From Acidobacteriota bacterium (lineage in GTDB: Bacteria; Acidobacteriota; Terriglobia; Acidiferrales; UBA7541): DNA of 64,000 nt. Shown here one piece after another: positions 7,264-14,713 of this stretch. Each line of letters opens with the position of its first letter. Positions within the stretch are counted from its first letter, which is position 1. The notes beneath the pieces were generated by a model, which did not search any database, was not told the origin of the DNA, and saw only the letters and a program-made list of their open reading frames with translations. The position numbers and the translations under genes are program-made. The DNA is taken from assembly GCA_013289715.1 (NCBI GenBank), contig JABCZJ010000011.1, positions 120,799-184,798 on the forward strand, read 5' to 3'.

Positions 7264-8259
7264 TTACTGGCGTGGGCAGGGCGAAAACTTGAAGTTTATA
7301 TCGACAGTGCCATCCTTCATGTTGCGGGCGATTTGGGAGCTATTGGACGGGGAGGTTCCAGCAGGGAAAAGGGATTCGTTGTCCTTAAAGAACGCCGCGA
7401 ACAGTTGAGAATTAAAAATATCTCCCGACTTTAGCTTCCAAATCAGTGCGTTTTTCGTATTGGCATCTAGACCAGAAATTGCGAGCTTTCCGATTCGATA
7501 TTGCTTTTGCTCGTAGAGCTGGACTTGAAGTGAAATGAGCTGATGCTCATCATCAAAATCTGTTATTGGCGTTGCCATAATATCGATGTACCCATTGTCG
7601 GCATACAGGTCTTGCAATGCGACCAAGCCTTGTCTAACTTTGTCCGCGTCTAGAATATCTCCCTCCTGCAACGGGAACAGACTTCGCAGTTCTTCCCGTG
7701 GGAAAATTGGCCGACGCGCTGGGTCTCCCGGACCCAAATCGTCGAAAGCCGACGACTTCTCCCGAATAAGCCTCATCCCCGAGGAGTTCTCATGAATGTC
7801 ATAGTCCGAGTCCGTCATGGCGCTAAACTGGATACTTCCCAGGCGATATTGAAGGCCCTCATCCACGTGGATGACCGCCGAATAATGCTTACGCGAGGCA
7901 TCGCTTCCCAGCGGCACAGCTTTAGCACTTACCATGGCCTTGAAGTAGCCTTGGCGCCCCCAGACACTTCTCGTGGCGTCTTGAATATCATCGAGCCATT
8001 TGGAATCGTCGTCATATTCTTTTTGCTTCAAAGTCAGAAGTGGTTCCAGATTCGTGTTCGCCAACTGAACCGGCCCGTCGAATGTGACATCGTCAATAAC
8101 GACTCTCGCGGATTCGTGCCCCTTGTTAATTCCGTTGGGGTTTTCGCAGGAGGGGGTGGGAGGACAGCATGAGTCCAGCCTTGCAGACGACTGGGCAGCT
8201 GCATTTGGATTGCAAACGCATAGACAGGCCAGCAGAAGTAGGACCGGTCGGTGACGCAT
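7264..8259 (-). CDS. secreted POTRA-domain protein without a beta-barrel
   Basis: The product is 331 aa. ATG 8259 is chosen over the longer frame start because a consensus promoter (TTGAAC, 17 bp, TATATT) ends 6 nt upstream. A signal peptide (residues 1-24) and a short Cys-rich region (CCPPTPSCENP) precede POTRA-like repeats of the BamA/TamA type: YFKAMVSAKAVPLG, YSAVIHVDEGLQYRLGSIQF, FPLQEGDILDADKVRQGL and a final YRIGKLAISGLD. In Omp85 proteins POTRA domains precede a 16-strand barrel; here the protein ends after them, so it is probably a periplasmic scaffold or orphan POTRA protein. The stop abuts site I2. Confidence 0.78.
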   Translation of the reverse strand: MRHRPVLLLLACLCVCNPNAAAQSSARLDSCCPPTPSCENPNGINKGHESARVVIDDVTFDGPVQLANTNLEPLLTLKQKEYDDDSKWLDDIQDATRSVWGRQGYFKAMVSAKAVPLGSDASRKHYSAVIHVDEGLQYRLGSIQFSAMTDSDYDIHENSSGMRLIREKSSAFDDLGPGDPARRPIFPREELRSLFPLQEGDILDADKVRQGLVALQDLYADNGYIDIMATPITDFDDEHQLISLQVQLYEQKQYRIGKLAISGLDANTKNALIWKLKSGDIFNSQLFAAFFKDNESLFPAGTSPSNSSQIARNMKDGTVDINFKFSPCPRQ

Positions 8260-8265
8260 CTGCAA

Positions 8266-8294
8266 AATATAGGCCTGTTGTCTGGTGGGTTCAA
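8266..8294 (-). promoter_or_regulatory. consensus sigma-70-type promoter, leaderless start
   Basis: On the minus strand TTGAAC (8294-8289), a 17-bp spacer and TATATT (8271-8266) precede ATG 8259 by 6 nt. The promoter lies inside the cassette, so this cassette does not need an external promoter. Confidence 0.65.
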
Positions 8295-8371
8295 GAAAGA
8301 AAAGGTACTCGGGAGTGACGTGCATCGGCGTGGTCTAGGCAGCCCACTTAATCTGCTCGGCAAGTCGAGCA

Positions 8372-8546
8372 GGTCGCGACAGCCCGGCGTGTCAGTGGAC
8401 CGTAAATGCGTCAGAACGAACCCGCCCGGCGGCGGACGTTTCTCCAGCGTCGTAATCGGCTTTACCGGACGCGCGCAGAACTCCCCCGCCTCCGCTCACT
8501 CCTCACCGAGAACGCGCATCCGGTAAAGCACCAGCGTAAATCAGGA
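8372..8546 (+). repeat. attC-like site J (long, rearranged)
   Basis: The right outer box AATCAGGA (8539-8546) and the central arm GAACCCGCCCGGCGGCGGACG are clear. A short-type core (GTCGTAATCGGCTTTACCGGACGCG) is embedded in the middle, as if one site were nested in another. The left boundary is approximate. Confidence 0.55.
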
Positions 8547-8593
8547 GCTAGAGATTATTGCGTTAGACTTGTCGTGGAGCTAATCTCCCTTTC

Positions 8594-9190
8594 ATGCGAA
8601 AGAAGAAATTTCAACTGGCGCTCGCGCTTCGCAAGAAGTTGTTCGTAAGGTTTGCTAGTGCGCTGGACCGTGGAACGGTTGGCGGCTACGTTCTCGGTAT
8701 AGGTCCGAAGTTTTTTCTTATCGCGCTGGTTTCGGACGGCATTCGACCCAACGGGTACCAGTGCTATCGTTTGGCGGACATACGGAAATTGCGAGTGCCT
8801 GATAAGTTTGCTCAGTTCCACGAGGCGGTGTTAAAAAAACGCGGGATACGATTCCCGAAGAAACCCCGCGTAGACGTCAGCAGCCTTGAGAACCTGTTGC
8901 GGACCGCTAACAGAGCATTCCCCTTGGTAACGATTCACCGAGAAAAGGTTGATGCCGGTGCGTGTTGGGTCGGACGTGTAGTGGACCTAGGCAGGGGACG
9001 CGTGACGCTTCTCGAAATCGGCCCTGACGCGTCTTGGGACGATGAGCTGGAAACCTACCGGCTAAACGAAATCACGCGAGTTGACTTTGGCGGCGATTAC
9101 GAAAATGCGTTGCAGTTAGTTGGGGGCAATAAGTATCAGGATGCCGTAGATTCAATCTGGGGTCCGTCGAGTCCTCGCAAAGCCAAGTGA
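8594..9190 (+). CDS. hypothetical basic cassette protein
   Basis: The product is 198 aa, starting MRKKKFQLALALRKK. It appears to contain two copies of a small beta-barrel-like segment: GTVGGYVLGIGPKFFLIALV ... YRLADIRKLRV in the first half and CWVGRVVDLGRGRVTLLEIG ... YRLNEITRVDF in the second. The internal duplication (strand-strand followed by Y.L.(D/E)I...) suggests a WYL- or Sm-like fold, which is inference only. It is the single gene of its cassette. The stop is 27 bp before site K. Confidence 0.7.
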   Translation: MRKKKFQLALALRKKLFVRFASALDRGTVGGYVLGIGPKFFLIALVSDGIRPNGYQCYRLADIRKLRVPDKFAQFHEAVLKKRGIRFPKKPRVDVSSLENLLRTANRAFPLVTIHREKVDAGACWVGRVVDLGRGRVTLLEIGPDASWDDELETYRLNEITRVDFGGDYENALQLVGGNKYQDAVDSIWGPSSPRKAK

Positions 9191-9217
9191 AGCTTGGCCC
9201 CTTGAATCCAGGTTCAA

Positions 9218-9361
9218 GTCCCGATCGGTCGTTATCGGAAATGTGATTTTGGGACCTTTTCACTTCTCCAGCAACGGCGATAGGACGAAGCCGCCCGTGC
9301 GGCGGACGCTCACTTCCTCAAGAAAACGCGCGTCCGATAAAGCGCTAACGTTTACCAGGAC
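9218..9361 (+). repeat. attC-like site K (long type)
   Basis: A 144 bp site with outer boxes GTCCCGAT (9218-9225) and ACCAGGAC (9354-9361). The left inner box is GTTATCGG, the central arm GACGAAGCCGCCCGTGCGG and the right arm TCCGATAAAGCGCTAACG. The TAG stop of the leftward nucleotidyltransferase gene (9345-9347) is inside the right arm. Confidence 0.7.
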
Positions 9362-10124
9362 CTAGTGAAGACTCGCTCCAAAGTTGAAGCTGAACGTCTG
9401 TCAGCAAATTGCTGATTGCCTCTCGGTCCACCGTGTCCGATAGTGGAGAACTTGTCTGAGCAGCTAGGGCTTCTTTTTCCAATTGCCGACCGAGTTCTTG
9501 AATTTCGGTCAGGGAATACTTACCCTTGCGAATTTCTATCAGTTCGTCCCTGTTTGGTCTGGGTAGAGTGATGCGTCCGTTCTCCATCAACTCTTTGGCT
9601 TCTCCATAGAGCCGAATGACGTGCATCGCATATTTGGTGTCGTACCCGTGCAATTCTTCGAGTTCAGCACGGTGAACGTTTTTCTGCCCTTTTTCACCGA
9701 GCAATCGCTTCATCTGGTCGTCTGCGAATCCCAGAAACGGCTTCACGTGGCCCTTTGCAAGGAAGAGTTCAGGCCGAACCGCCACCCGCTCCCATGTATC
9801 CGTCGTGAACTCGAGCGGGGCAAATAAAAAATGCAAAGCTGAAGGATTTCCCTTGGCCGCGAGCCCGGCCCACTTCATCAAAGTGTAAAGGCAAACATCC
9901 ACATCGGATGGACCATTGCCACCAAGTTTGCCGCCAGTGGTGAAGACGAAATGCTCCTCACGTTCAAGGCCGAGAACCTTATTGGGTGGCGGAACATAGA
10001 GTCCATACCAGTCAGTGTCATCGGTCTCGCCAAGCTTTGCACCATGAGCCTGGGAGCCGCCGATGTACGCCATTATTAGATTCTCTTGGTGGCAGAATCC
10101 GTATTGGGCGAAGTCTGGTTTCAT
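9345..10124 (-). CDS. RlaP-type predicted nucleotidyltransferase
   Basis: The product is 259 aa, of the DNA polymerase beta superfamily (PF10127/RlaP type by my recognition). The signature GGSQAHGAKLGETDDTDWYG (about residues 22-41) contains the GS and the DxD-like metal-binding acidic pair. DVDVCLYTLMKWAGLAAKGNP matches the family's second conserved block. Members transfer nucleotides to unknown or RNA substrates; the substrate here is unknown. It is the second gene of a two-gene cassette, 14 bp after the 144-aa protein, so the two are probably co-transcribed. Its last codons lie within site K. Confidence 0.82.
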   Translation of the reverse strand: MKPDFAQYGFCHQENLIMAYIGGSQAHGAKLGETDDTDWYGLYVPPPNKVLGLEREEHFVFTTGGKLGGNGPSDVDVCLYTLMKWAGLAAKGNPSALHFLFAPLEFTTDTWERVAVRPELFLAKGHVKPFLGFADDQMKRLLGEKGQKNVHRAELEELHGYDTKYAMHVIRLYGEAKELMENGRITLPRPNRDELIEIRKGKYSLTEIQELGRQLEKEALAAQTSSPLSDTVDREAISNLLTDVQLQLWSESSLGPGKR

Positions 10125-10138
10125 TTTTCGCAGAATCG

Positions 10139-10573
10139 CTAACTAACTATTTTCCCTCTCAAAAGAGCAGTCCCTGAACGCTCTGATTCGAGCCGTTCCA
10201 GTTCGCAGACAAATGTATCGACTGCCCCCGCTTCGACAGGCATCGCAAGGAGCACGGTTTGAATTGTGCCACCTCTCTTATAGTTTGAATCGACGCTGGC
10301 TTCAACATAAGCGTGCCCTGCGCCGTCCACACAATGAAACCTCATCCTCACACCACCGGCGGCGCACTTTCTGTCGAAATTCCCATAGACGATTTCGCGC
10401 CGGTCGCTGGGATTGTTGGGAAACCCGCGAAGATTGGAAGCAGCAACGTGTAAGTCGCCGACCCCTTCGTAAATCTCAGCGACACCTCCAAAGTCGCCCT
10501 TCCAAGCCGAAACGCGCAGATTTAATACGTCGTTATCGTGCCAAATCAATTGGAATTCGATGCCAACTTCCAT
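10139..10573 (-). CDS. conserved hypothetical (DUF6228-like), co-cassette with the nucleotidyltransferase
   Basis: The product is 144 aa, beginning MEVGIEFQLIWHDNDVLNL. It contains NLRGFPNNPSDRREIVYGNF and GGVRMRFHCVDGAGHAYVEA, a beta-rich pattern I associate tentatively with DUF6228-like proteins found in toxin-immunity loci. It is upstream of the nucleotidyltransferase with a 14-bp gap and no cassette site between, so the two genes form one cassette and may act together. Confidence 0.65.
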   Translation of the reverse strand: MEVGIEFQLIWHDNDVLNLRVSAWKGDFGGVAEIYEGVGDLHVAASNLRGFPNNPSDRREIVYGNFDRKCAAGGVRMRFHCVDGAGHAYVEASVDSNYKRGGTIQTVLLAMPVEAGAVDTFVCELERLESERSGTALLRGKIVS

Positions 10574-10650
10574 GCATTTGCACCAATGGAAAGCGTTTTG
10601 GAAGCAGAACCCACTATCTCAGTCCAGTATAGGGCAGCAAGTTAATCTAA

Positions 10651-10791
10651 GTCCTGGTTTGTCGCGTCATCGGAAACTAGGGATTCCCCTTCTCCGGTAA
10701 GAACGTTACAACGAAGCCGCCCTGCGGCGGATGCTCACTTCCTCAAGAAAACGCGCGTCGCGTAACCGGAAATCACTTGGGTACTGGGACC
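10651..10791 (+). repeat. attC-like site L (long type)
   Basis: The left outer box is GTCCTGGT (10651-10658), followed by GTCGCGTCATCGGAAACT. A central arm GAAGCCGCCCTGCGGCGG follows. The right half contains an extra short-type core (GTCGCGTAACCGGAAATC), and the site ends ACTGGGAC. It looks like a recombinant of two sites. Confidence 0.6.
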
Positions 10792-10814
10792 AACGTTACC
10801 TGCGATTTTGAAAA

Positions 10815-11477
10815 TCATCCGACAAGCAGTCTATTCGCAGTCTGGCCGCCGCGAAATTCCGTTCTCACGGACCGAAATAACAACAGCACTACGGCGGTCG
10901 TAGCGGCGGGGTCGAGCAAGAACTCATCTGGCTTCAATACCTGCAAAACGCAGCTTATCGCAGCGGCCAGCCCGTTCAGCACGAGGACTAGCCACCAAGC
11001 CCACGGACGGCTTCGCCAGAGGCCGACGGCACCCAGCATCCACAACGCTGCAACGCCTCCCATTAGGACCGCAGCGCCCATCAAACGCAGACTCATGGAT
11101 TGTGCATTCGCCATGCCGCGGACATAGGCGCTCGTGGAAGTTTCTACGAATACGATGCTAGTCGCCGTGGCTCGCGACACGCCCAAGAGTTGAAGGATGA
11201 GAAGCGCGACGACGAAAGGGCGCTCCGTGAGGACTTGGTATGCAACGCTCCATGGGTGTGCCGTCGCCTCACCCTTATTTTTCTGTGAAATGATGCGTGG
11301 ACGGACAACAAGAAGCATGAAATTCATCAACGCAATCGTGAATACCGCAATGCGAGCCTTCAGAATGGTCGGAAGCTGGACTCCGGCGGAAGCAAATCCT
11401 GTGAACACGCCAACAATAGCGACAGCATTGATTAAAAAAGCTCGCTTCCAAAATGGCAACCCATTGAACGATGTCAC
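10815..11477 (-). CDS. polytopic membrane cassette protein
   Basis: The product is 220 aa with about five hydrophobic helices: AFLINAVAIVGVFTGFASAG, AVFTIALMNFMLLVV, FVVALLILQLLGV, LMGAAVLMGGVAALWMLGAV, and WWLVLVLNGLAAAISCVL. The start is GTG 11477, preceded by GGAAGG at a ribosome-binding distance. The function is unknown. The stop lies 23 bp from site L. Confidence 0.7.
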   Translation of the reverse strand: MTSFNGLPFWKRAFLINAVAIVGVFTGFASAGVQLPTILKARIAVFTIALMNFMLLVVRPRIISQKNKGEATAHPWSVAYQVLTERPFVVALLILQLLGVSRATATSIVFVETSTSAYVRGMANAQSMSLRLMGAAVLMGGVAALWMLGAVGLWRSRPWAWWLVLVLNGLAAAISCVLQVLKPDEFLLDPAATTAVVLLLFRSVRTEFRGGQTANRLLVG

Positions 11478-11531
11478 GGTTATCCTTCCAATTTCTGTGG
11501 AGCATCTTAACTGCGTTCCATTCCGGCGGAA

Positions 11532-11591
11532 ATAGCGTTGTGTCTGACTCGTCGCGTAACCGGAACTTGGATACCAGCCTCCACTTTTCTG
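11532..11591 (+). repeat. attC-like site M (short, right half degenerate)
   Basis: The left outer box GTCTGAC (11532-11538) and left inner box GTCGCGTAACCGGAAC match sites A, B and N. A right outer box cannot be recognised before the stop codon of the leftward gene at 11592. Confidence 0.45.
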
Positions 11592-12095
11592 CTATTCGAA
11601 ATAAGGTCTGACCAACTCGGTCAACGTTCTCAGTCTTCCGTCCAGCGCTTCTGCCCATTCAGGAGTCGCCGGGACATTTACGGGAGGGCAGCAATCTTCA
11701 GGCTCAGGTTCTCGTCCTTCACGGGCAAGCGCTACCCACCTCTTCATCCCTTCAAGGTATGCCTCGAAAGCTTGCATTCTTGAACCAGCGTCTTCCAAAG
11801 GAAGGTATGCAGGCGGAACATCTCCCACGAAAATCCATTCCCATAGGTCCACATCAGAACGCCTAGAACTTATTTTGAAAAGAAAAATGGCGAAGATTTT
11901 TCCCACGCCACCAGCAAAATAAGAACCGACAACCGAATCGCACCAAGAAAAGGAGCGGATGTAGTTTGTTGCCTCTTCAAGCATTTCCCGAAGGAATGCT
12001 GTGTCCTCATCATCCTCGCCCTTCATTTGTTCGACGGGCACGACATTGGGCACTGGAATAATGTCGTCAGTTCCTGAGTTAGAGGGGACTGGCAT
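11592..12095 (-). CDS. conserved hypothetical cassette protein
   Basis: The product is 167 aa. A disordered N-terminus (about 25 residues) is followed by a conserved core: TAFLREMLEEATNYIRSFSW, GKIFAIFLFKI, then DLWEWIFVGDVPPAYLPLED and MKRWVALAREG. I recognise this as a scattered conserved family of unknown function. ATG 12095 has a TAGAAT box (12110-12105 on the minus strand) 9 nt upstream. Confidence 0.75.
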   Translation of the reverse strand: MPVPSNSGTDDIIPVPNVVPVEQMKGEDDEDTAFLREMLEEATNYIRSFSWCDSVVGSYFAGGVGKIFAIFLFKISSRRSDVDLWEWIFVGDVPPAYLPLEDAGSRMQAFEAYLEGMKRWVALAREGREPEPEDCCPPVNVPATPEWAEALDGRLRTLTELVRPYFE

Positions 12096-12146
12096 GGCGT
12101 CGTGATTCTATAGCATGTTAATTCAGCACAACAAATTACTCTCAGT

Positions 12147-12210
12147 GCCTGATTGCGTCGCGTAATCGGAACTTGAAAAGTCCCATGTACGATTACTGCG
12201 GTAATCAGGC
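12147..12210 (+). repeat. attC-like site N (short type, best preserved)
   Basis: A 64 bp site. The outer boxes GCCTGATT (12147-12154) and AATCAGGC (12203-12210) pair perfectly. The inner boxes GTAATCG and CGATTAC pair perfectly, and GGAACTT/AAGTCC can pair in the middle. It is the clearest example of an attC-like fold with the non-canonical GAT/ATC triplet in place of AAC/GTT. Confidence 0.75.
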
Positions 12211-12264
12211 GCTACTGCTGGTGTTGGGCACCCTATCGCCTAGAGTGGTGTCCAATTGGATAGA

Positions 12265-12948
12265 ATGTCTACCAAGCAATCGCTGGCGGCGGTCTGCGCG
12301 GCAGTTCTTCTCTTCGTTGGTTTCGTCGCCATATGCAGGGGCTATGTGGTGCACCGGACCACAGAACTGATTGCAGACACGCAGAGCTTAGATAGAGCCC
12401 CGGACCCTACCGCAGCTGCTCTCGCGTTCACGAAGAAATACCGCAGATACCTAGCCGAGACGACTTGCGACCGCAACCTTTGCCAATTTAGATTCGTGTT
12501 TAGCAATCGAGTTCTATCCGTTCCACGACTGGCCAAACGAGCTGAGATTGAGGTAATCGTTTCAGTTTTTCATGAGCGCCTAGACGCCGTGATGACGGGC
12601 CTCACATCGAATGTATTTAAGGAAAACAGCCCAGTAGTGCACGTCACAGAGAGCTTCTGCAACGATAGAATGGACATCCCGTGCACGGACTTCGCCATAA
12701 ATCCACATGGGCGCGATGTGCAGCCGACCTGGAACGGCGATATCTTCATAGGCCAATTGGCGACGGAGAACCAAAAGCAGGCGGCGCGGGCCTTCAACTT
12801 CGATTGCTTGATAGCGTATAGGGGATGCCGCGACATAAGTGAACTCAATCCGCTGATTTGGAAATGCACAAACCCCGACAGGGTCAGTAGCAAGGTGCGA
12901 AGCACAGCGGATTCCATGGCAGAAACCGCACAACCTCTTCCCAACTAA
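12265..12948 (+). CDS. membrane-anchored cassette protein, paralogue of the 3371-4198 product
   Basis: The product is 227 aa from ATG 12265; the frame opens at TTG 12256. One N-terminal hydrophobic segment (LAAVCAAVLLFVGFVAI) serves as anchor or signal. Near the C-terminus FNFDCLIAYRGCRDISELNP repeats the Cys...GCR...EL.P motif of the other cassette protein. The N-terminal halves are diverged. The function is unknown. The stop is 11 bp before site O. Confidence 0.75.
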   Translation: MSTKQSLAAVCAAVLLFVGFVAICRGYVVHRTTELIADTQSLDRAPDPTAAALAFTKKYRRYLAETTCDRNLCQFRFVFSNRVLSVPRLAKRAEIEVIVSVFHERLDAVMTGLTSNVFKENSPVVHVTESFCNDRMDIPCTDFAINPHGRDVQPTWNGDIFIGQLATENQKQAARAFNFDCLIAYRGCRDISELNPLIWKCTNPDRVSSKVRSTADSMAETAQPLPN

Positions 12949-12959
12949 ATTCGGCCAAC

Positions 12960-13122
12960 CCCCGATTAGGTCGCGGTATCGTACATTGTACCGGGTGGTC
13001 CGAAAGGGGACTCTTTCAGGTCTTCGCAAGTCACTGAATCTTATGAACTCGGAAGCCCTGCGTTCAGGGGGTCCGCAGACTACAGGTTGTGGACCCGCCG
13101 ACTGAGGCGTTAGGAATCAGGG
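12960..13122 (+). repeat. attC-like site O (long, diverged)
   Basis: The left outer box is CCCCGAT (12960-12966) followed by TAGGTCGCGGTATCG. The right end is GGCGTTAGGAATCAGGG (right outer box AATCAGGG, 13115-13122). The interior lacks the common central arm and instead holds GTCCGCAGAC / TTGTGGACC segments that can pair. It is the last site I can recognise with confidence. Confidence 0.5.
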
Positions 13123-13167
13123 CTAGTTTCGGCCGCGGCAGAGGGTCAACACCTAAGCAGGACTCTA

Positions 13168-13746
13168 CTACCGTGGCGATTGCAGAATTTCGTCCAGACC
13201 TGCTGCATCTCGCTTACCAGTTTCCTTTGATGGAGTATCGAGAGTACTGATTTGTAGTTCGACCGCTCGGCCATTCGGGAACGAGAAAGTCAGGACTTCC
13301 CCCTCTCCATTGCTTAAACGTTCGTGGCGCGTAGAGATGAAAACGGCGTGTGAGTCAGTAGTTTCAGTCGCGAGACTTCGGTCAAGTGTTCGTGCGAACG
13401 CCACAACGTCATCGCCCAACGGGTCGAACTTGTCAGCATCGAGCGGGCGAGTGATACGCGCAACCTTTCCATCAGCAAAAAAGATAGACCCGAAGAAACG
13501 CGGCGTATCATCCTTCGAGACAATAAAATGGCCGAGCATTTTTCCTGCGTCGGGGGCCAGTTTCGCGTTTTCAGAGTCGGCAGGCGGGGAAAGTTGGCAG
13601 CACGCCGAAAGTACCGCTACCGCTTCTGCTTTTGTCATGCCTACAAACAGACGTTTTCCGCCGAATTAAAATGCGGGTGTTCGGTCGGCGGACAGAGACA
13701 ACGTGACGGAAATCACAAGCAATGCGAGTACCGTGCGCTTGTACAT
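13168..13746 (-). pseudogene. secreted hypothetical interrupted by an in-frame TAA
   Basis: Reading from ATG 13746, which has the good ribosome binding site GGGGAGA, a 26-residue signal peptide (MYKRTVLALLVISVTLSLSA, then DRTPAF) runs into TAA at 13668-13666. The same frame continues as FGGKRLFVGMTKAEAVAVLS to the stop at 13168, about 165 further residues including FIVSKDDTPRFFGSIFFADG. Signal and mature region are thus in one frame, split by one stop codon. The likely explanation is a nonsense mutation. Alternatives are restart at ATG 13638, giving an unexported 156-aa product, or a sequencing error. A TAGAAT box lies upstream of the signal peptide. Confidence 0.65.
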
Positions 13747-13880
13747 TTTGAGTTCTCCCCAAACGCGTCGCGATTCTAGCACGTTTGAAATTGCAGAAGC
13801 ATTACGAGACAGCCTAGTTGACCAACGTTCCTTACGTGCGTTGCCCTTCGGGGTGAAATAGACTCCGCACATGGATGCTG

Positions 13881-14645
13881 CTACCCCCGTCGCCGTTTCG
13901 CATCCCAAGCCACATTCACTCGGTCAACGGCTTTCGGGATGCTTGCCAGATTGGGCTTTAGGCAGTCGAACTGATTTATTTTCCTAGCCGTCAGAATCTC
14001 AATGCAACTGTTATCCCTTTCGCTTCTCAAATTCAACAACGCTTGGCCGACCAGCAAATCGGCGGCTTGAAGCGCAGGAGTGCATCTGTCATTTTCAGAA
14101 CCAACAGTCCCCGCTATAGCCGCTGCCTCAGGGGGCAATACGCTTTTCAGTTTTGGATAGTTCGCGGCACAATCATCAAGGAACCTGACGCCTTCATCGA
14201 AAATAAAATCTACTCGCTCGCTCAGATTCTTGGCCTCTAGGACTTGGTATCCAAGCGTCATGGAAATCACGCACTGACAGGCGAAGTGGTACGGCTCCGT
14301 GTACCTAAGAATGCTTCGGAGCGTCTTCTTTGGAAGAATGCTGCCGCCGAAGAGAGTTGTGAATTTGGCGAGCCCTACCCCGCCGACAAAGCCAACGAGT
14401 TCATGCTTGGCTATTATTCGCGCAAAGGCGAGCAACTTTTGGTATCGGCATTCCTCTGTCCACTCTGCGAACTGGCCTTTGAGCCCCATCGCTTCGTTAT
14501 TTTTGAAATACTCGATGCTTGGTGCAGCCTTCAATTCGGTCGCCCATTCTTCAGAGAATTGTTCCCATTCCGCAACGTCTGAGAGCCATCCGCCCATCAA
14601 GAAAACCTTGGCGTCGTTTCCCTCGTCGAAGTAGGCTCTAAGCAT
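13881..14645 (-). CDS. DUF3800-family protein
   Basis: The product is 254 aa. The N-terminal YFDEGND replaces the family's YxDESG motif, and the C-terminal block is ENDRCTPALQAADLLVGQAL with the typical LQAADLL. DUF3800 proteins are thought to have an RNase H-like fold and are frequent in mobile elements and defence islands; no activity is proven. Here the first acidic motif is retained (D in FDE) and the final D of QAAD is present. There are no clear cassette sites on either side, only short spacers. Confidence 0.75.
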   Translation of the reverse strand: MLRAYFDEGNDAKVFLMGGWLSDVAEWEQFSEEWATELKAAPSIEYFKNNEAMGLKGQFAEWTEECRYQKLLAFARIIAKHELVGFVGGVGLAKFTTLFGGSILPKKTLRSILRYTEPYHFACQCVISMTLGYQVLEAKNLSERVDFIFDEGVRFLDDCAANYPKLKSVLPPEAAAIAGTVGSENDRCTPALQAADLLVGQALLNLRSERDNSCIEILTARKINQFDCLKPNLASIPKAVDRVNVAWDAKRRRG

Positions 14646-14713
14646 TGGTCGAAAGGCTTGGCGGCAGCACGCACTTACGCTAGCTCGACGATTGCGTCGA
14701 AGTCTTCACCCGT

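Noticed and set aside
8790..8800. GCCTGAT box inside the 8594-9190 gene
   Set aside because: No matching ATCAGG box or inner boxes follow, so it is a chance coding match. A similar box at 14757 in the 14714-15085 gene is rejected for the same reason.
9190..9226. tRNA T-arm-like word GGTTCAAGTCC
   Set aside because: It is the right half of a small hairpin (CTTGAA/TTCAAG) just before site K. No D arm, anticodon arm or acceptor stem is present.
1..13122. Interpreting the 1-13 kb palindromes as MITEs or REP/BIME elements
   Set aside because: Those scatter in both orientations without respect to gene boundaries. Here each copy separates one gene or gene pair, all in one orientation, with stops abutting the site. 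A cassette array explains this better, though the MITE view is not fully excluded.
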